DNA from: Prevotella melaninogenica
GTDB lineage: Bacteria > Bacteroidota > Bacteroidia > Bacteroidales > Bacteroidaceae
Assembly: GCF_018128065.1 (NCBI RefSeq)
Contig: NZ_CP072360.1
Coordinates: 1,554,501 to 1,618,500 of the forward strand
Direction: 5' to 3'
DNA: 64,000 nt
Shown: one piece after another, positions 1-7,566 of the stretch
How positions within the stretch are numbered: position 1 is the first letter of the stretch
Layout: every line of letters starts with the position of its first letter
Notes under the pieces: model-generated
Told to the model about the DNA's origin: nothing
Database searches by the model: none
What the model saw: only the letters and a program-made list of their open reading frames with translations
Position numbers and translations under genes: made by a program

Positions 1-1
1 T

Positions 2-556
2 ACCAAGAGCGAGTACAACAAGATTGGCGAGGTTTACGGCTTTTCCATCATGGTCAAGACGGAGAGCAGTTCAAAGGATCTGTTTGATTGCTCGATAAAC
101 CGCTTCTTTGTCAAGGGACAGGAGAGCATCTACTATACTTATAATAACGGTAAGTTAGCGGCAGACCCGAAACTTGCCTGCGAGAACTTCGTAAATGCCT
201 TGGAGCGTATCCCTAAGGTGATAGAGTCGCATGAGAAGGAAATGGCAAAGGTCGTGACCAACAAAGACGTTTACACCAACATTGCCAACAGTTCTTGGAA
301 GAAAGAGGACGAGCTTCGCTCACTCAAAGGTGAGGCAGCAGAACTTGACAGAAAAATTGCACTTACATTGAACGAACCAAATGAAGAAAATGAAAAATCA
401 AACGAAAATGACCAACCCGAGTATTTAAGACAAAATAGTAGTAATAGCCCAAATACTAAAAAGGAAGAGGAGGGGGTAATTTATTCAAGTTCTATGAATA
501 ATAGAAACAAACAAGAAGAAAGTAAGGGATATATTGTAAAATCCAGACTGAGATAA
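2..556 (+). CDS. C-terminal end of a large conjugative-element helicase/DNA methylase (partial)
   Basis: The reading frame is already open at base 2 and ends at 556, so only about 184 C-terminal residues are present. The segment around NKDVYTNIANSSWKKEDEL and LKGEAAELDRKIALTL is what I recall from the tail of the very large (about 1,900 aa) SNF2-helicase/N-6 methylase proteins of Bacteroides conjugative transposons. The last 60 residues are polar and low complexity (Glu, Asn, Lys, Ser), as expected of a flexible tail. No catalytic motif lies in the visible part, so function is inferred only from resemblance of the tail. It ends four bases before a strong hairpin shared with the convergent Abi gene. 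Family assignment is moderately secure; the role in element transfer or protection is unknown. Confidence 0.7.
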   Translation, partial: TKSEYNKIGEVYGFSIMVKTESSSKDLFDCSINRFFVKGQESIYYTYNNGKLAADPKLACENFVNALERIPKVIESHEKEMAKVVTNKDVYTNIANSSWKKEDELRSLKGEAAELDRKIALTLNEPNEENEKSNENDQPEYLRQNSSNSPNTKKEEEGVIYSSSMNNRNKQEESKGYIVKSRLR

Positions 557-560
557 ATAG

Positions 561-590
561 CGATGGTGTATCATAATTGATACACCATCG
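561..590. terminator. Bidirectional hairpin terminator between helicase end and abi gene
   Basis: A perfect 13-bp stem (cgatggtgtatca against tgatacaccatcg) with a 4-base loop lies in the 41-base gap between two convergent stop codons (556 on plus, 598 on minus), followed by AT-rich sequence on both sides. Position and symmetry suggest it ends both transcripts. Confidence 0.85.
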
Positions 591-597
591 TATTATA

Positions 598-1551
598 TTA
601 TTTCCACAAAGAGTATTCTCTCCATTTTTCAGGAAAGCCCATATCTTTCAAAACTACCAATTTGGGAGATTTGTCCAATAGGGTGAGCAAACTCTTTCTA
701 AATGAGCTATCAGGACTGATTATTTGCTGCAAATACAAAATTACAGATAAGTAGGCAAACAACTTATTGTCCCTTATCGTTGCAGCTTCTTGCTTTGACA
801 AGAAAGGATAATTCGTTCTATAAGGAAACTTCAAGGCTATTGTAAAGCGGCGATTCCATACACGACTATGATGGGCACAAGTATTGCGTAAAGACGATAA
901 ACCGTGCATCCAATTCTTCAAAATATCGACATTGTATAGTCCCAAATCTCTGCAGATTGTTTTACTAGAAGGATTATTCTTGTCCAAAGCAAAAAACAAC
1001 TTACTCAATGTTCCCATAGAAACAACCTCTAAGGTCATCCACGCTGGCGGAAAAGCAGGTTCGCTATACTTTTGATAATAATGAGCTATAAATTCCTCAT
1101 TACTTCGCTTGACCTCTTTCATTAAATCCCCTACAACAGGTTTATCATCTATAATCTCGTTGCGTGTCAATGCGATAAACTTATCGTGCTGAAAGTATAA
1201 CTTATGATTGAGAAACCAAAAGGCGTCATTTTCATCAACGGAATAAGTTAAGGCGATTCTTGTTCTTAATGCCACCTCGATTTTTTCAATGGCATTGAAG
1301 ATTAAAGAGCGTAAACGCCTATCAAAACAATAAAGGTCTATCACATCTTGAAAAGAAATGTCCTTTCTCAGAAATTCGTGATTAGCACCTTCCCCGTTAT
1401 TTTGAAAAGGGTATGTGTATGCTCGTAATCTATAATAACTTATATTATAAAGATATTGGGACGCAAGTTTTTCGTCTCCAATATTAAGTCCTCGATCGCA
1501 TAACTTTTTAACCTGCTCAGATGTGTCTATGGGCTTCTTTTCGTACCTCAT
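598..1551 (-). CDS. Abi_2 family (AbiD/AbiF-like) HEPN abortive-infection protein
   Basis: A 317-aa protein with the Abi_2 signature: an N-terminal block (ISYYRLRAYTYPFQ near residue 40), a middle EKIEVALRTRIA helix and a HEPN RNase motif RxxxxH (RNTCAH at about residue 222). Proteins of this family abort phage infection; the HEPN motif predicts RNA cleavage. The length is normal for the family and the start is the only ATG next to the leader. A promoter of Bacteroidetes type lies at 1624-1654, leaving a leader of about 65 nt that folds into a strong hairpin (1571-1613). AbiF proteins have been reported to be encoded beside a conserved structured RNA and to be related to the ancestor of Cas13; this locus has that arrangement. 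The phage trigger and RNA target are unknown. Confidence 0.88.
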   Translation of the reverse strand: MRYEKKPIDTSEQVKKLCDRGLNIGDEKLASQYLYNISYYRLRAYTYPFQNNGEGANHEFLRKDISFQDVIDLYCFDRRLRSLIFNAIEKIEVALRTRIALTYSVDENDAFWFLNHKLYFQHDKFIALTRNEIIDDKPVVGDLMKEVKRSNEEFIAHYYQKYSEPAFPPAWMTLEVVSMGTLSKLFFALDKNNPSSKTICRDLGLYNVDILKNWMHGLSSLRNTCAHHSRVWNRRFTIALKFPYRTNYPFLSKQEAATIRDNKLFAYLSVILYLQQIISPDSSFRKSLLTLLDKSPKLVVLKDMGFPEKWREYSLWK

Positions 1552-1570
1552 AACCGTATATAAACTCGAA

Positions 1571-1613
1571 GACCTCCCCGGGTGCGCTGTTCTGATGAGA
1601 AGCGTGGGAGGTC
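1571..1613 (-). ncRNA. Structured leader / candidate AbiF-associated RNA
   Basis: On the minus strand an 8-bp outer stem (gacctccc with gggaggtc) encloses a second 4-bp stem (cgct with agcg) and a loop of about 11 nt. It begins a few bases after the predicted transcription start and ends about 20 nt before the abi ATG. There is no T-run after it, so it is not an obvious terminator. Either it is a 5' UTR control element or part of an RNA that works with the HEPN protein. Confidence 0.5.
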
Positions 1614-1623
1614 ATATTGACTG

Positions 1624-1654
1624 CAAAGTTACTACTTTTTTTTGAATGCGCAAG
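1624..1654 (-). promoter_or_regulatory. Bacteroidetes-type promoter for the abi gene
   Basis: Reading the minus strand, TAACTTTG (1631-1624) matches the -7 box TAnnTTTG, and CTTG (1654-1651) stands in for the -33 TTTG with 19 bases between. Predicted start is near 1617. Confidence 0.65.
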
Positions 1655-1865
1655 GAAAATGCCGAAAAAATCATTGCAAGCGATGAATTTTCCATTAAAA
1701 GTAGCATCAAATGTAGAAATTACAAATATTTTTTGTCTGCAACCCTATCTTTATCGGTTCAATAGTTTCAAACAATATATGGTAAATTCCTTATCAAAGA
1801 AATAAGCGAGTACTGTTATCTTTGTGAGCGGTAAATCCGCAACTAACTTTTTACTTGTAAAGGTA

Positions 1866-1910
1866 ATTATTTTGTTGTGTAAACACTTGCATTTACACAA
1901 CAAAAATAAT
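1866..1910 (-). terminator. Long hairpin downstream of the small HTH gene
   Basis: An almost perfect inverted repeat of about 18 bp (attattttgttgtgtaaa and its complement, one bulge) with an 8-base loop lies 16 bases after the stop of the 1927-2235 gene. It is the most plausible transcription end for the minus-strand primase cluster. The rest of 1614-1926 carries only the abi promoter and no gene that I can support. Confidence 0.6.
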
Positions 1911-1926
1911 CTAATCAGGAAATCAA

Positions 1927-2235
1927 TTACCAGCCATCTCGCTTCCGTACCATTTCATCTATCTCTTCCCGAAGGAAAAGCAATCGACCGTTAGCCTTGA
2001 GAAAGGGGATTTTCCCTGCCCAAACCCAGTTATAGATGGTCTTCTGCTCCACTTTGAGTATCTTGGAAACGTCGATGATGTCCAAGTATTCGGGTTTCAA
2101 TGGAGGGTGAATGGTCGTATCGACAGATTGCTCTTGCAAAAACAGCAGATGGTCAAGTTTACTCTCAACAGTCATCAGCTTGTCAAACAAGCGTTTCTGC
2201 CATGTATCTTCGGTTCTTTGGTCTATGTATGACAT
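1927..2235 (-). CDS. Small helix-turn-helix DNA-binding protein (excisionase-like)
   Basis: A 102-aa protein whose second half ([45 protein letters not shown]) is a MerR/excisionase-type winged helix, the usual form of the small regulators or recombination directionality factors of Bacteroides mobile elements. The first half is a short coiled-coil-like helix ([13 protein letters not shown]). Its start overlaps the end of the upstream primase-helicase gene by 13 bases, so the two are probably translated together. Known role for relatives: control of excision or of the neighbouring replication genes; which of these applies here is inference. Confidence 0.8.
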   Translation of the reverse strand: MSYIDQRTEDTWQKRLFDKLMTVESKLDHLLFLQEQSVDTTIHPPLKPEYLDIIDVSKILKVEQKTIYNWVWAGKIPFLKANGRLLFLREEIDEMVRKRDGW

Positions 2236-4286
2236 AATTCTCCTTTTTGATAGTTACCACTTGTGTCTTGCGACAAGATACGCTGCTCTTTCATATAGGC
2301 AATGTACTTCTTTGCCGTTCGATCCTTGATTTCCATTTCACGCATCAACACATCGCACAACTCTTGATATGATAGCTTTAGTTTGGCACGGAATGCAGAC
2401 TTTACAACAGCCAACAGTTCATCGGTCTTGCGTTTTTCCTTATCCTCTTTCGACTTTTCTCCACGATAAACGTGCATATCGGCTTCCTTGTCCCATCCAA
2501 AAAGCATTATCGGCACATCTAGCGGGCTTCCATCACGCACTTTCAATGCCTTGACGACCGAGTATTCGGGATTGTCATCTTTCTCGATGGAGAGAATGCC
2601 CGCAGCCTTGCGTTGCAGTTCAGACCCTATATGTCCTCTGAGTTTGATGCCGTTGGGTACAAAATGGAGTACGCAAATGATACAAGTATTGTAAATTCCT
2701 GCCAATCGATAGAGTTCGTCCACGATGGCTATACTCTCTGTTTCGTCGTTGGCGGAGCGTATCAGGTCTGCTATACCGTCAATGACCACAAGATGAATTC
2801 CACTGTGTTTGTGATGAAACAAGTCCATACTCTCACGAATGATTTTCAGTCTGTCCTTGCGTGATAGCGATGCTAGATAGAGGGAATGATAAAACTCTGG
2901 CACGGACTTGATACCAGCCCTGCGAAGTGTCTTCTCCAAGTTCTTATAGAGTTGTGCCTCCGATTGCTCTGTATCGTAGTGAAGTACAGCCAATCCTTTG
3001 GGGTTGGCAGTTACTTCCAATCCCAAGGTTTGCTCTGCCTTTAATCGTTCTCTCCCAAGAGTGCCAGCAAGGATGGCGGCAATGTAGTTGCTTTTGCCTG
3101 TTCCTTCTCCACCTGTGATACAAAACAGATTGTCCTGCGTTCCAAGCGGAACACCATTTACTGCCACCACCGACTTTGAAGCGTCTGGCGGATTATCGTA
3201 GTCTATCTCACAAGATTGCAATATCATCATCGTCTGTGCATACATATTGGTGAACATATCATTAAGAAGCACTTTCAAGTCCTTTGCTTCATTGCCCAAG
3301 GCAAAGAAGTCCGATATATCCTTCTCCGACTTACCCCCTTGCAATGGTAAGGTTAGACTCAATACCTTGTATTGAGCAAATGCATCTGTCTGCCGTTTAG
3401 CTTCCCTTACACCTGTCTCGTCCGTATCGTACAATATAATAATGTGTTGAAAGCGAAGCTGCAATCCTTCGATGATATTCTCAGGAATCTGTGCCGTCTC
3501 ACTGTTGAAACAGATGGCGTTGAAACCATGAGCCGAAAGTGAAAGCACGTCTTTCTCCCCACCTGTGATGAAAACAACATCCCCTTTGCTGGGCAGCTGC
3601 TGGAAGCCAAAGACATAGTCGTTCACTTTCTCACCCCCATAAAGAAAGCGCAGCTTACTCTTAGGGCGATAGACTTTTACAAACTTCCCCATGCTATATC
3701 CAAACATAGGCTCATCATGTGTAGAACCAAGAGTAAACGGCTTTCCCTGATTGGAGACAGACTCATAGCGAGCAAGCGACTTTACATGAAAACGTTGCAG
3801 AGTCTTAGCATCAATGCCGTATTGCTCCCAATAGTCTAGTTCTTTGACATTGAAAGATTGCTCAATTAGCTTGTACCATTTTTTACCTTCCATCTTCTTG
3901 AGCTGGTTAGGTGGTTGTACTAAGGGTGGTTTGCAAGGCTTCATCATCATTGTGTGGGGATTACTATGTTCTTTCCTTTCAATGCAAATATTCAGCTGCA
4001 AGTCCCGATTTATGGTTTCAAGCACCTTAACAAAGTCTTTCCTCACGTCCAGTCCGAGCATTGTGGCTGCAAACCAAAAGCAGTCGCCGGAGTAGGCATC
4101 GTTGCCAAAGTCCTTCATTCGGTAGCAGCCGGACTTGTTGTCGAGATAGATATTGCACGATGCACGCCTGTCGTCATACATAGGATTTCGGAAATTGCGC
4201 TTTGGCACAAAGTCGATAGGCATATAGAAGCAGAACACATCCAGTCCTTTGTTGGTTCGGCTCAGTATTTCTTCTTTGATGTTCAT
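2223..4286 (-). CDS. Primase-helicase fusion (zinc-finger/TOPRIM plus RecA-like ATPase)
   Basis: A 687-aa protein. The N-terminus (residues about 1-100) resembles a CHC2-like primase module ([37 protein letters not shown]). A TOPRIM domain follows, with GGEKD near residue 241 and the DTD acidic pair near 287. A RecA/DnaB-like ATPase starts at Walker [10 protein letters not shown] near 394, with a Walker B-like [10 protein letters not shown] later and a small winged-helix end. Such fusions start replication of mobile elements after excision or transfer by making primers and unwinding. The integrated element at 17.9-20.1 kb carries the same two activities as separate genes, so two unrelated replication modules lie within 15 kb. 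It overlaps genes on both sides by 4 and 13 bases, indicating one operon. Confidence 0.85.
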   Translation of the reverse strand: MNIKEEILSRTNKGLDVFCFYMPIDFVPKRNFRNPMYDDRRASCNIYLDNKSGCYRMKDFGNDAYSGDCFWFAATMLGLDVRKDFVKVLETINRDLQLNICIERKEHSNPHTMMMKPCKPPLVQPPNQLKKMEGKKWYKLIEQSFNVKELDYWEQYGIDAKTLQRFHVKSLARYESVSNQGKPFTLGSTHDEPMFGYSMGKFVKVYRPKSKLRFLYGGEKVNDYVFGFQQLPSKGDVVFITGGEKDVLSLSAHGFNAICFNSETAQIPENIIEGLQLRFQHIIILYDTDETGVREAKRQTDAFAQYKVLSLTLPLQGGKSEKDISDFFALGNEAKDLKVLLNDMFTNMYAQTMMILQSCEIDYDNPPDASKSVVAVNGVPLGTQDNLFCITGGEGTGKSNYIAAILAGTLGRERLKAEQTLGLEVTANPKGLAVLHYDTEQSEAQLYKNLEKTLRRAGIKSVPEFYHSLYLASLSRKDRLKIIRESMDLFHHKHSGIHLVVIDGIADLIRSANDETESIAIVDELYRLAGIYNTCIICVLHFVPNGIKLRGHIGSELQRKAAGILSIEKDDNPEYSVVKALKVRDGSPLDVPIMLFGWDKEADMHVYRGEKSKEDKEKRKTDELLAVVKSAFRAKLKLSYQELCDVLMREMEIKDRTAKKYIAYMKEQRILSQDTSGNYQKGELCHT

Positions 4287-4681
4287 AGCTCCTCAAATAA
4301 AGTTTGACCATCACCCATATATCCTTTAAGGACACCATCCTTGTAGGCGTTGAGCCGTTGTAGGGCTTCCACTCGTCTGAAACCCTTGAAGGAGGCACGT
4401 CCGCTCTTGATGGCGACGTAAAGTCCCTTGAACGGATAGGCAACGTGGTTGCATGATATATACCTGAACGGGATTGCGTTGGTGTCCCTCCATCGGGCAA
4501 GGGATGCCCGCGAAATGCCCAAGAGTCTGATGACGTCGGAGGAACTGAGTTCCATCTTATCCTCCAAAACGGAATAATCGCGTCTCATTTCCACGATAAA
4601 GCCGGCTATCCGCTCCATGTCGTTCCTTAGTGAGCGTAACTCTGCAATTACCGTCTTTTGTAAATTGTCTTCTTCTGTCAT
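4283..4681 (-). CDS. Helix-turn-helix protein of the primase operon
   Basis: A 132-aa protein with a coiled-coil N-terminus (LRSLRNDMERIAGFIVEMRRD) and a central helix-turn-helix (ELSSSDVIRLLGISRASLARWRD, residues about 42-65) like that of the excisionase/MerR-type regulators next to Bacteroides integrases. Its stop overlaps the primase-helicase start by 4 bases (ATGA type), typical of translational coupling. It probably regulates the primase cluster or assists excision. No wing residues or ligand domain allow a finer call. Confidence 0.7.
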   Translation of the reverse strand: MTEEDNLQKTVIAELRSLRNDMERIAGFIVEMRRDYSVLEDKMELSSSDVIRLLGISRASLARWRDTNAIPFRYISCNHVAYPFKGLYVAIKSGRASFKGFRRVEALQRLNAYKDGVLKGYMGDGQTLFEEL

Positions 4682-4732
4682 ATGCCACTTCTCTTTTCAG
4701 TTTAGGATTGAATAGTTGCTCTCCGTGGATTA

Positions 4733-5149
4733 TCATCCGTCTGGAAATTCAGAGTCCTTCCCCAATTGGTGCAATAACTGCATAAGATGCTGCTTAAATC
4801 TTCTACTGTCCAGCTTGCACAGCCGATTGAGAATGACGATGAGATCTTCCTGCTCCATTGTGGAGAAGCGAAGGCTTTTATGGGGCGTGGTTGCTATCAT
4901 GGACTCAATCATACCCTTGGGGAGATGTATCAAGAGCACGTCCATATCGAAGGCTGCCGCACATCTTGCATAAGTGTTGATACGAAGGTCGGTCTGCATC
5001 TTGCAGTGTTTCATAAAGTTGGAATATTCCATATTGGCATAGCCTGCCCTTAGCTTGCAGTTTTTGCTGGCGGAGAGCATGATTTCAAGTGTCGGAAGTA
5101 CAACGTAGAATTTTGCATTACTTCCGGAGTTTTGTTTCTTTGTATTCAT
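4733..5149 (-). CDS. Unknown 138-aa protein at the head of the primase operon
   Basis: I do not recognise this family. The protein is mostly helical, lacks a signal peptide or membrane segment, and has a basic N-terminus (MNTKKQNSGSNAKFYVV). The middle (NFMKHCKMQTDLRINTYARCAAAFDMDVLLIHLPKGM) could be a degenerate Cro-like helix-turn-helix followed by a strand, which would suit an element regulator. It is first of four genes read on the minus strand (5149 to 1927) with a 51-base gap to the next. The whole cluster lies just outside the left end of the mobilizable element, and may be the remains of the element into which that one inserted. Confidence 0.6.
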   Translation of the reverse strand: MNTKKQNSGSNAKFYVVLPTLEIMLSASKNCKLRAGYANMEYSNFMKHCKMQTDLRINTYARCAAAFDMDVLLIHLPKGMIESMIATTPHKSLRFSTMEQEDLIVILNRLCKLDSRRFKQHLMQLLHQLGKDSEFPDG

Positions 5150-5619
5150 ATGTATCCGTCTTTTTGTTAGAAATAATGCTGCAAAGTTCTTAACAAATAG
5201 GGCTTTAGAAAGAATATTAAATTGCCAATATTGGCATTATATTGCCATTTTGCATTTTTAACATTATGCGTTATTTGTTGCCGTGTTGCCCAATACGTAG
5301 GCGAAAATATTGAGCCTGCCATATCAATCACACCTTTGGGACTGTCAGTGCATGGTGCAAGGTCTATCTATATATATAGACTTGCACCATGCACTGAAAA
5401 TTGTAGCCAAAAGATTTCTAAAACATTTTCCCACAATAATTTGGAGGATGTTCTACTTTTTTGTACTTTTGAACCCAAGAAATGCAAGTGCGCATTTCGG
5501 GTAGCAGTATCTGCGTGTACTCTCAAAATACTCTGTTGTGGCTACAATATGGCTACAATTAAAAAGGATAAAAAAATAAAAGACTATGATACAAGGAGTT
5601 GCAGCGAAATGGTCATTTT
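5150..5619. other. Non-coding junction region with a large palindrome
   Basis: No gene that I can support. The plus-strand open frame 5222-5725 has no recognisable domain, runs through the palindrome and the candidate attachment core, and is Cys-rich in an unstructured way. The stretch holds the palindrome at 5346-5396 and leads into the left end of the mobilizable element. Confidence 0.6.
5346..5396. repeat. 51-bp near-perfect palindrome
   Basis: Arms cagtgcatggtgcaag (5346-5361) and cttgcaccatgcactg (5381-5396) are exact reverse complements of 16 bp, and the 19-base AT-rich centre is itself nearly palindromic (tctat...ataga). No T-run follows on either strand, so a simple terminator is not obvious. 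It could be a binding site for a dimeric protein or a remnant of an element end. Confidence 0.85.
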
Positions 5620-5632
5620 CCTCTCTCTCCGC
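5620..5632 (+). other. Candidate attL core (13-bp direct repeat)
   Basis: cctctctctccgc here is repeated exactly at 26060-26072, next to the integrase start. Just inside this copy lie the words attacacccaa (5676-5686) and gcacccaa (5711-5718), both also present just inside the right copy, as expected for integrase arm sites. Confidence 0.55.
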
Positions 5633-5889
5633 AAACAAGGGTGTAAATCAGCAAGTTATGCGATTTGCACCCTTTATTACACCCAAGAATTTAAGAGCAA
5701 TAAAAAAACTGCACCCAAGCAATAATCTTGGGTATGACTTTTGGTATAGGAGAGTTCGTTCACTTCTATAACGATGAAACGACCTCATCACTTGCTAGCT
5801 CAGCAGAACGGCATTGTGGTGACTGCCTATAGTGGAAGTAACTAGAGCGAGGTGCAACTTTAAGCCAATAAGTCAAATCTGTCCCGAAC

Positions 5890-7566
5890 CTAATTGGCTA
5901 TTATTTTTTTTTGGGGGGGGAGTATGTTTATTGGCATGCCTTCCAGTTGGATACGTTTTTCTGCACTCAATGTCGGTACACAGATAAACAAGCGATTTAT
6001 TGCACGACTGGCAGCCACATAATATACCCGATGTGAGTTGTTGTCATTTAGGTTTGGTGACAACAGGAACTCTAAGTCTTTTTCCTCTTTCAGAACAACA
6101 AACACGTTATCATACTCCTCTCCTTTTGACTTATGGATGGTTTTATGCTTGTTATTTGAATCACAATACTTCACTCCAAGGGCAGCATCTGCGTACGTGT
6201 GGTTCTGGTAGAAATCCCTGATTGCCGTGCCTTTAATCTTGGTTATTTCGACATGTAAATCATTTACCAGAAAATTGTAGAAATCCATCAGACTTCCGTC
6301 TTTGTAGTCTTTATAGCCATCCAGCAAGTATCTTAGAAGCACGATGGTTTGAATCCTATCGCGATCGATGATATCTAACTGATGCCAAGCATTTCGCAAG
6401 TCATTCATTCTTGTATATTCCACGGCCTTTATCAACGCCTTTATCACCATCTGACGCTCTGCATTGCTATCAAAATCCATCTCTAATATATTCTCTACCT
6501 CTCGCACCCCGTTCTTTTTACGCATGGAATTGGCAAGTATGTTTTGAAAGGCAAGCGATTGTATTTCGTCAGTTCCACTCTTTTCTATACACTGTTGGTA
6601 ACAGTTAAGCATATCACCGACAAGCAATTCTGGCATCATTCCTTCTGATCCATTCAGCCAGTCTTGCGAAAAATCAGTTCTGACAATATTCAGCAAGTCT
6701 ATTATCTGCTTCGTGCTACGCCTATTCCCTCGTATTTCATACTCCTGCATTTCTGGAACAGTAAAGCTGTCAAATTGCTGCACTGTAGCACCTAGAAAAT
6801 CATAGATTGATTGTGCTTTATCGCCAACCACTCCCACAATTACCCCCTCATTGCCTAACTTGGCTAGTAAGTCAATCACAAAAGGTATTGTATCTTGAAA
6901 TTCATCCACGAAAATATATGGGTATCTAGCCTTTATCAATGTGTATATGTTGGGGTATCTCGAAAGCAGAATCTGAGAAAAATACAAAATGTCATCAAAA
7001 GACATATACCCTCTACTCCATAGCCATCTTTTGAACCCCATATAGCAGTCATTGCCAACGAACCACTTGCCGAACTTTATTGGGAACCTTGGTTTATAAT
7101 CGTTGTATGCAAGGTTTGAATAATGCCACGTGGCATTATTCAAACCTTGCAGATAGCTTCTGACATTCACCCATGACTTATTAATAAGCTTCAATACTGA
7201 TATAGCTATTCCTTCTGACTTAAAATTAGAGTCATCTATAACCACAAGTTTGCTCAACTCCAACCCAAATTCTTTAGCTACCAGATGAATATAGGGCTTT
7301 ACTATATTGGCATACAAGAAACTATGGATTGTACATACCTCAACCACGTCATTCCCCATATTCAAACGTGAAGTAATCGTATCGATACCCACGTTGGTAT
7401 AAGTGATACAAGCCACCTTCCTCACCACATCAAGTTTGTGGCTATTTGACACCACATTCTTGATATGATTTATCAGCCAATGTGTCTTTCCGGCACCAGG
7501 CCCAGCAGTCACCTTAAATGGTTCGTCTATAGGTATAGTTTGTTCTGATTTTATGATAGTAGCCAT
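5890..7566 (-). CDS. gajB: GajB-like UvrD/Rep-family helicase of a Gabija system
   Basis: A 558-aa superfamily 1 helicase: Walker A (AGPGAGKTH, residues about 21-29), motif Ia (CITYTNVGIDTI), Walker B DEFQDT near 219, GDKAQSIYDFLGA, a Q-motif-like GNRRSTKQI, motif V (IHKSKGEEYDNVFVV) and the closing AASRAINRLFI. GajB proteins are around 500 aa, so the length fits. In Gabija, GajB binds a GajA tetramer and is proposed to sense DNA ends made during phage replication, helping GajA to cut. Its start overlaps the gajA end by 16 bases, the normal gene order of the system. Downstream sequence to 5633 holds the left element end. I am confident in the helicase class and in the pairing. Confidence 0.9.
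   Translation of the reverse strand: MATIIKSEQTIPIDEPFKVTAGPGAGKTHWLINHIKNVVSNSHKLDVVRKVACITYTNVGIDTITSRLNMGNDVVEVCTIHSFLYANIVKPYIHLVAKEFGLELSKLVVIDDSNFKSEGIAISVLKLINKSWVNVRSYLQGLNNATWHYSNLAYNDYKPRFPIKFGKWFVGNDCYMGFKRWLWSRGYMSFDDILYFSQILLSRYPNIYTLIKARYPYIFVDEFQDTIPFVIDLLAKLGNEGVIVGVVGDKAQSIYDFLGATVQQFDSFTVPEMQEYEIRGNRRSTKQIIDLLNIVRTDFSQDWLNGSEGMMPELLVGDMLNCYQQCIEKSGTDEIQSLAFQNILANSMRKKNGVREVENILEMDFDSNAERQMVIKALIKAVEYTRMNDLRNAWHQLDIIDRDRIQTIVLLRYLLDGYKDYKDGSLMDFYNFLVNDLHVEITKIKGTAIRDFYQNHTYADAALGVKYCDSNNKHKTIHKSKGEEYDNVFVVLKEEKDLEFLLSPNLNDNNSHRVYYVAASRAINRLFICVPTLSAEKRIQLEGMPINILPPQKKIIAN

Noticed and set aside
1806..1830. Plus-strand TATCTTTG as a promoter
   Set aside because: Matches the -7 box but has no -33 word and no gene or terminated transcript downstream on that strand.
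5222..5725. 167-aa plus-strand open frame in the left junction region
   Set aside because: No domain, unstructured Cys-rich sequence, passes through the 51-bp palindrome and the candidate attachment core, no promoter.
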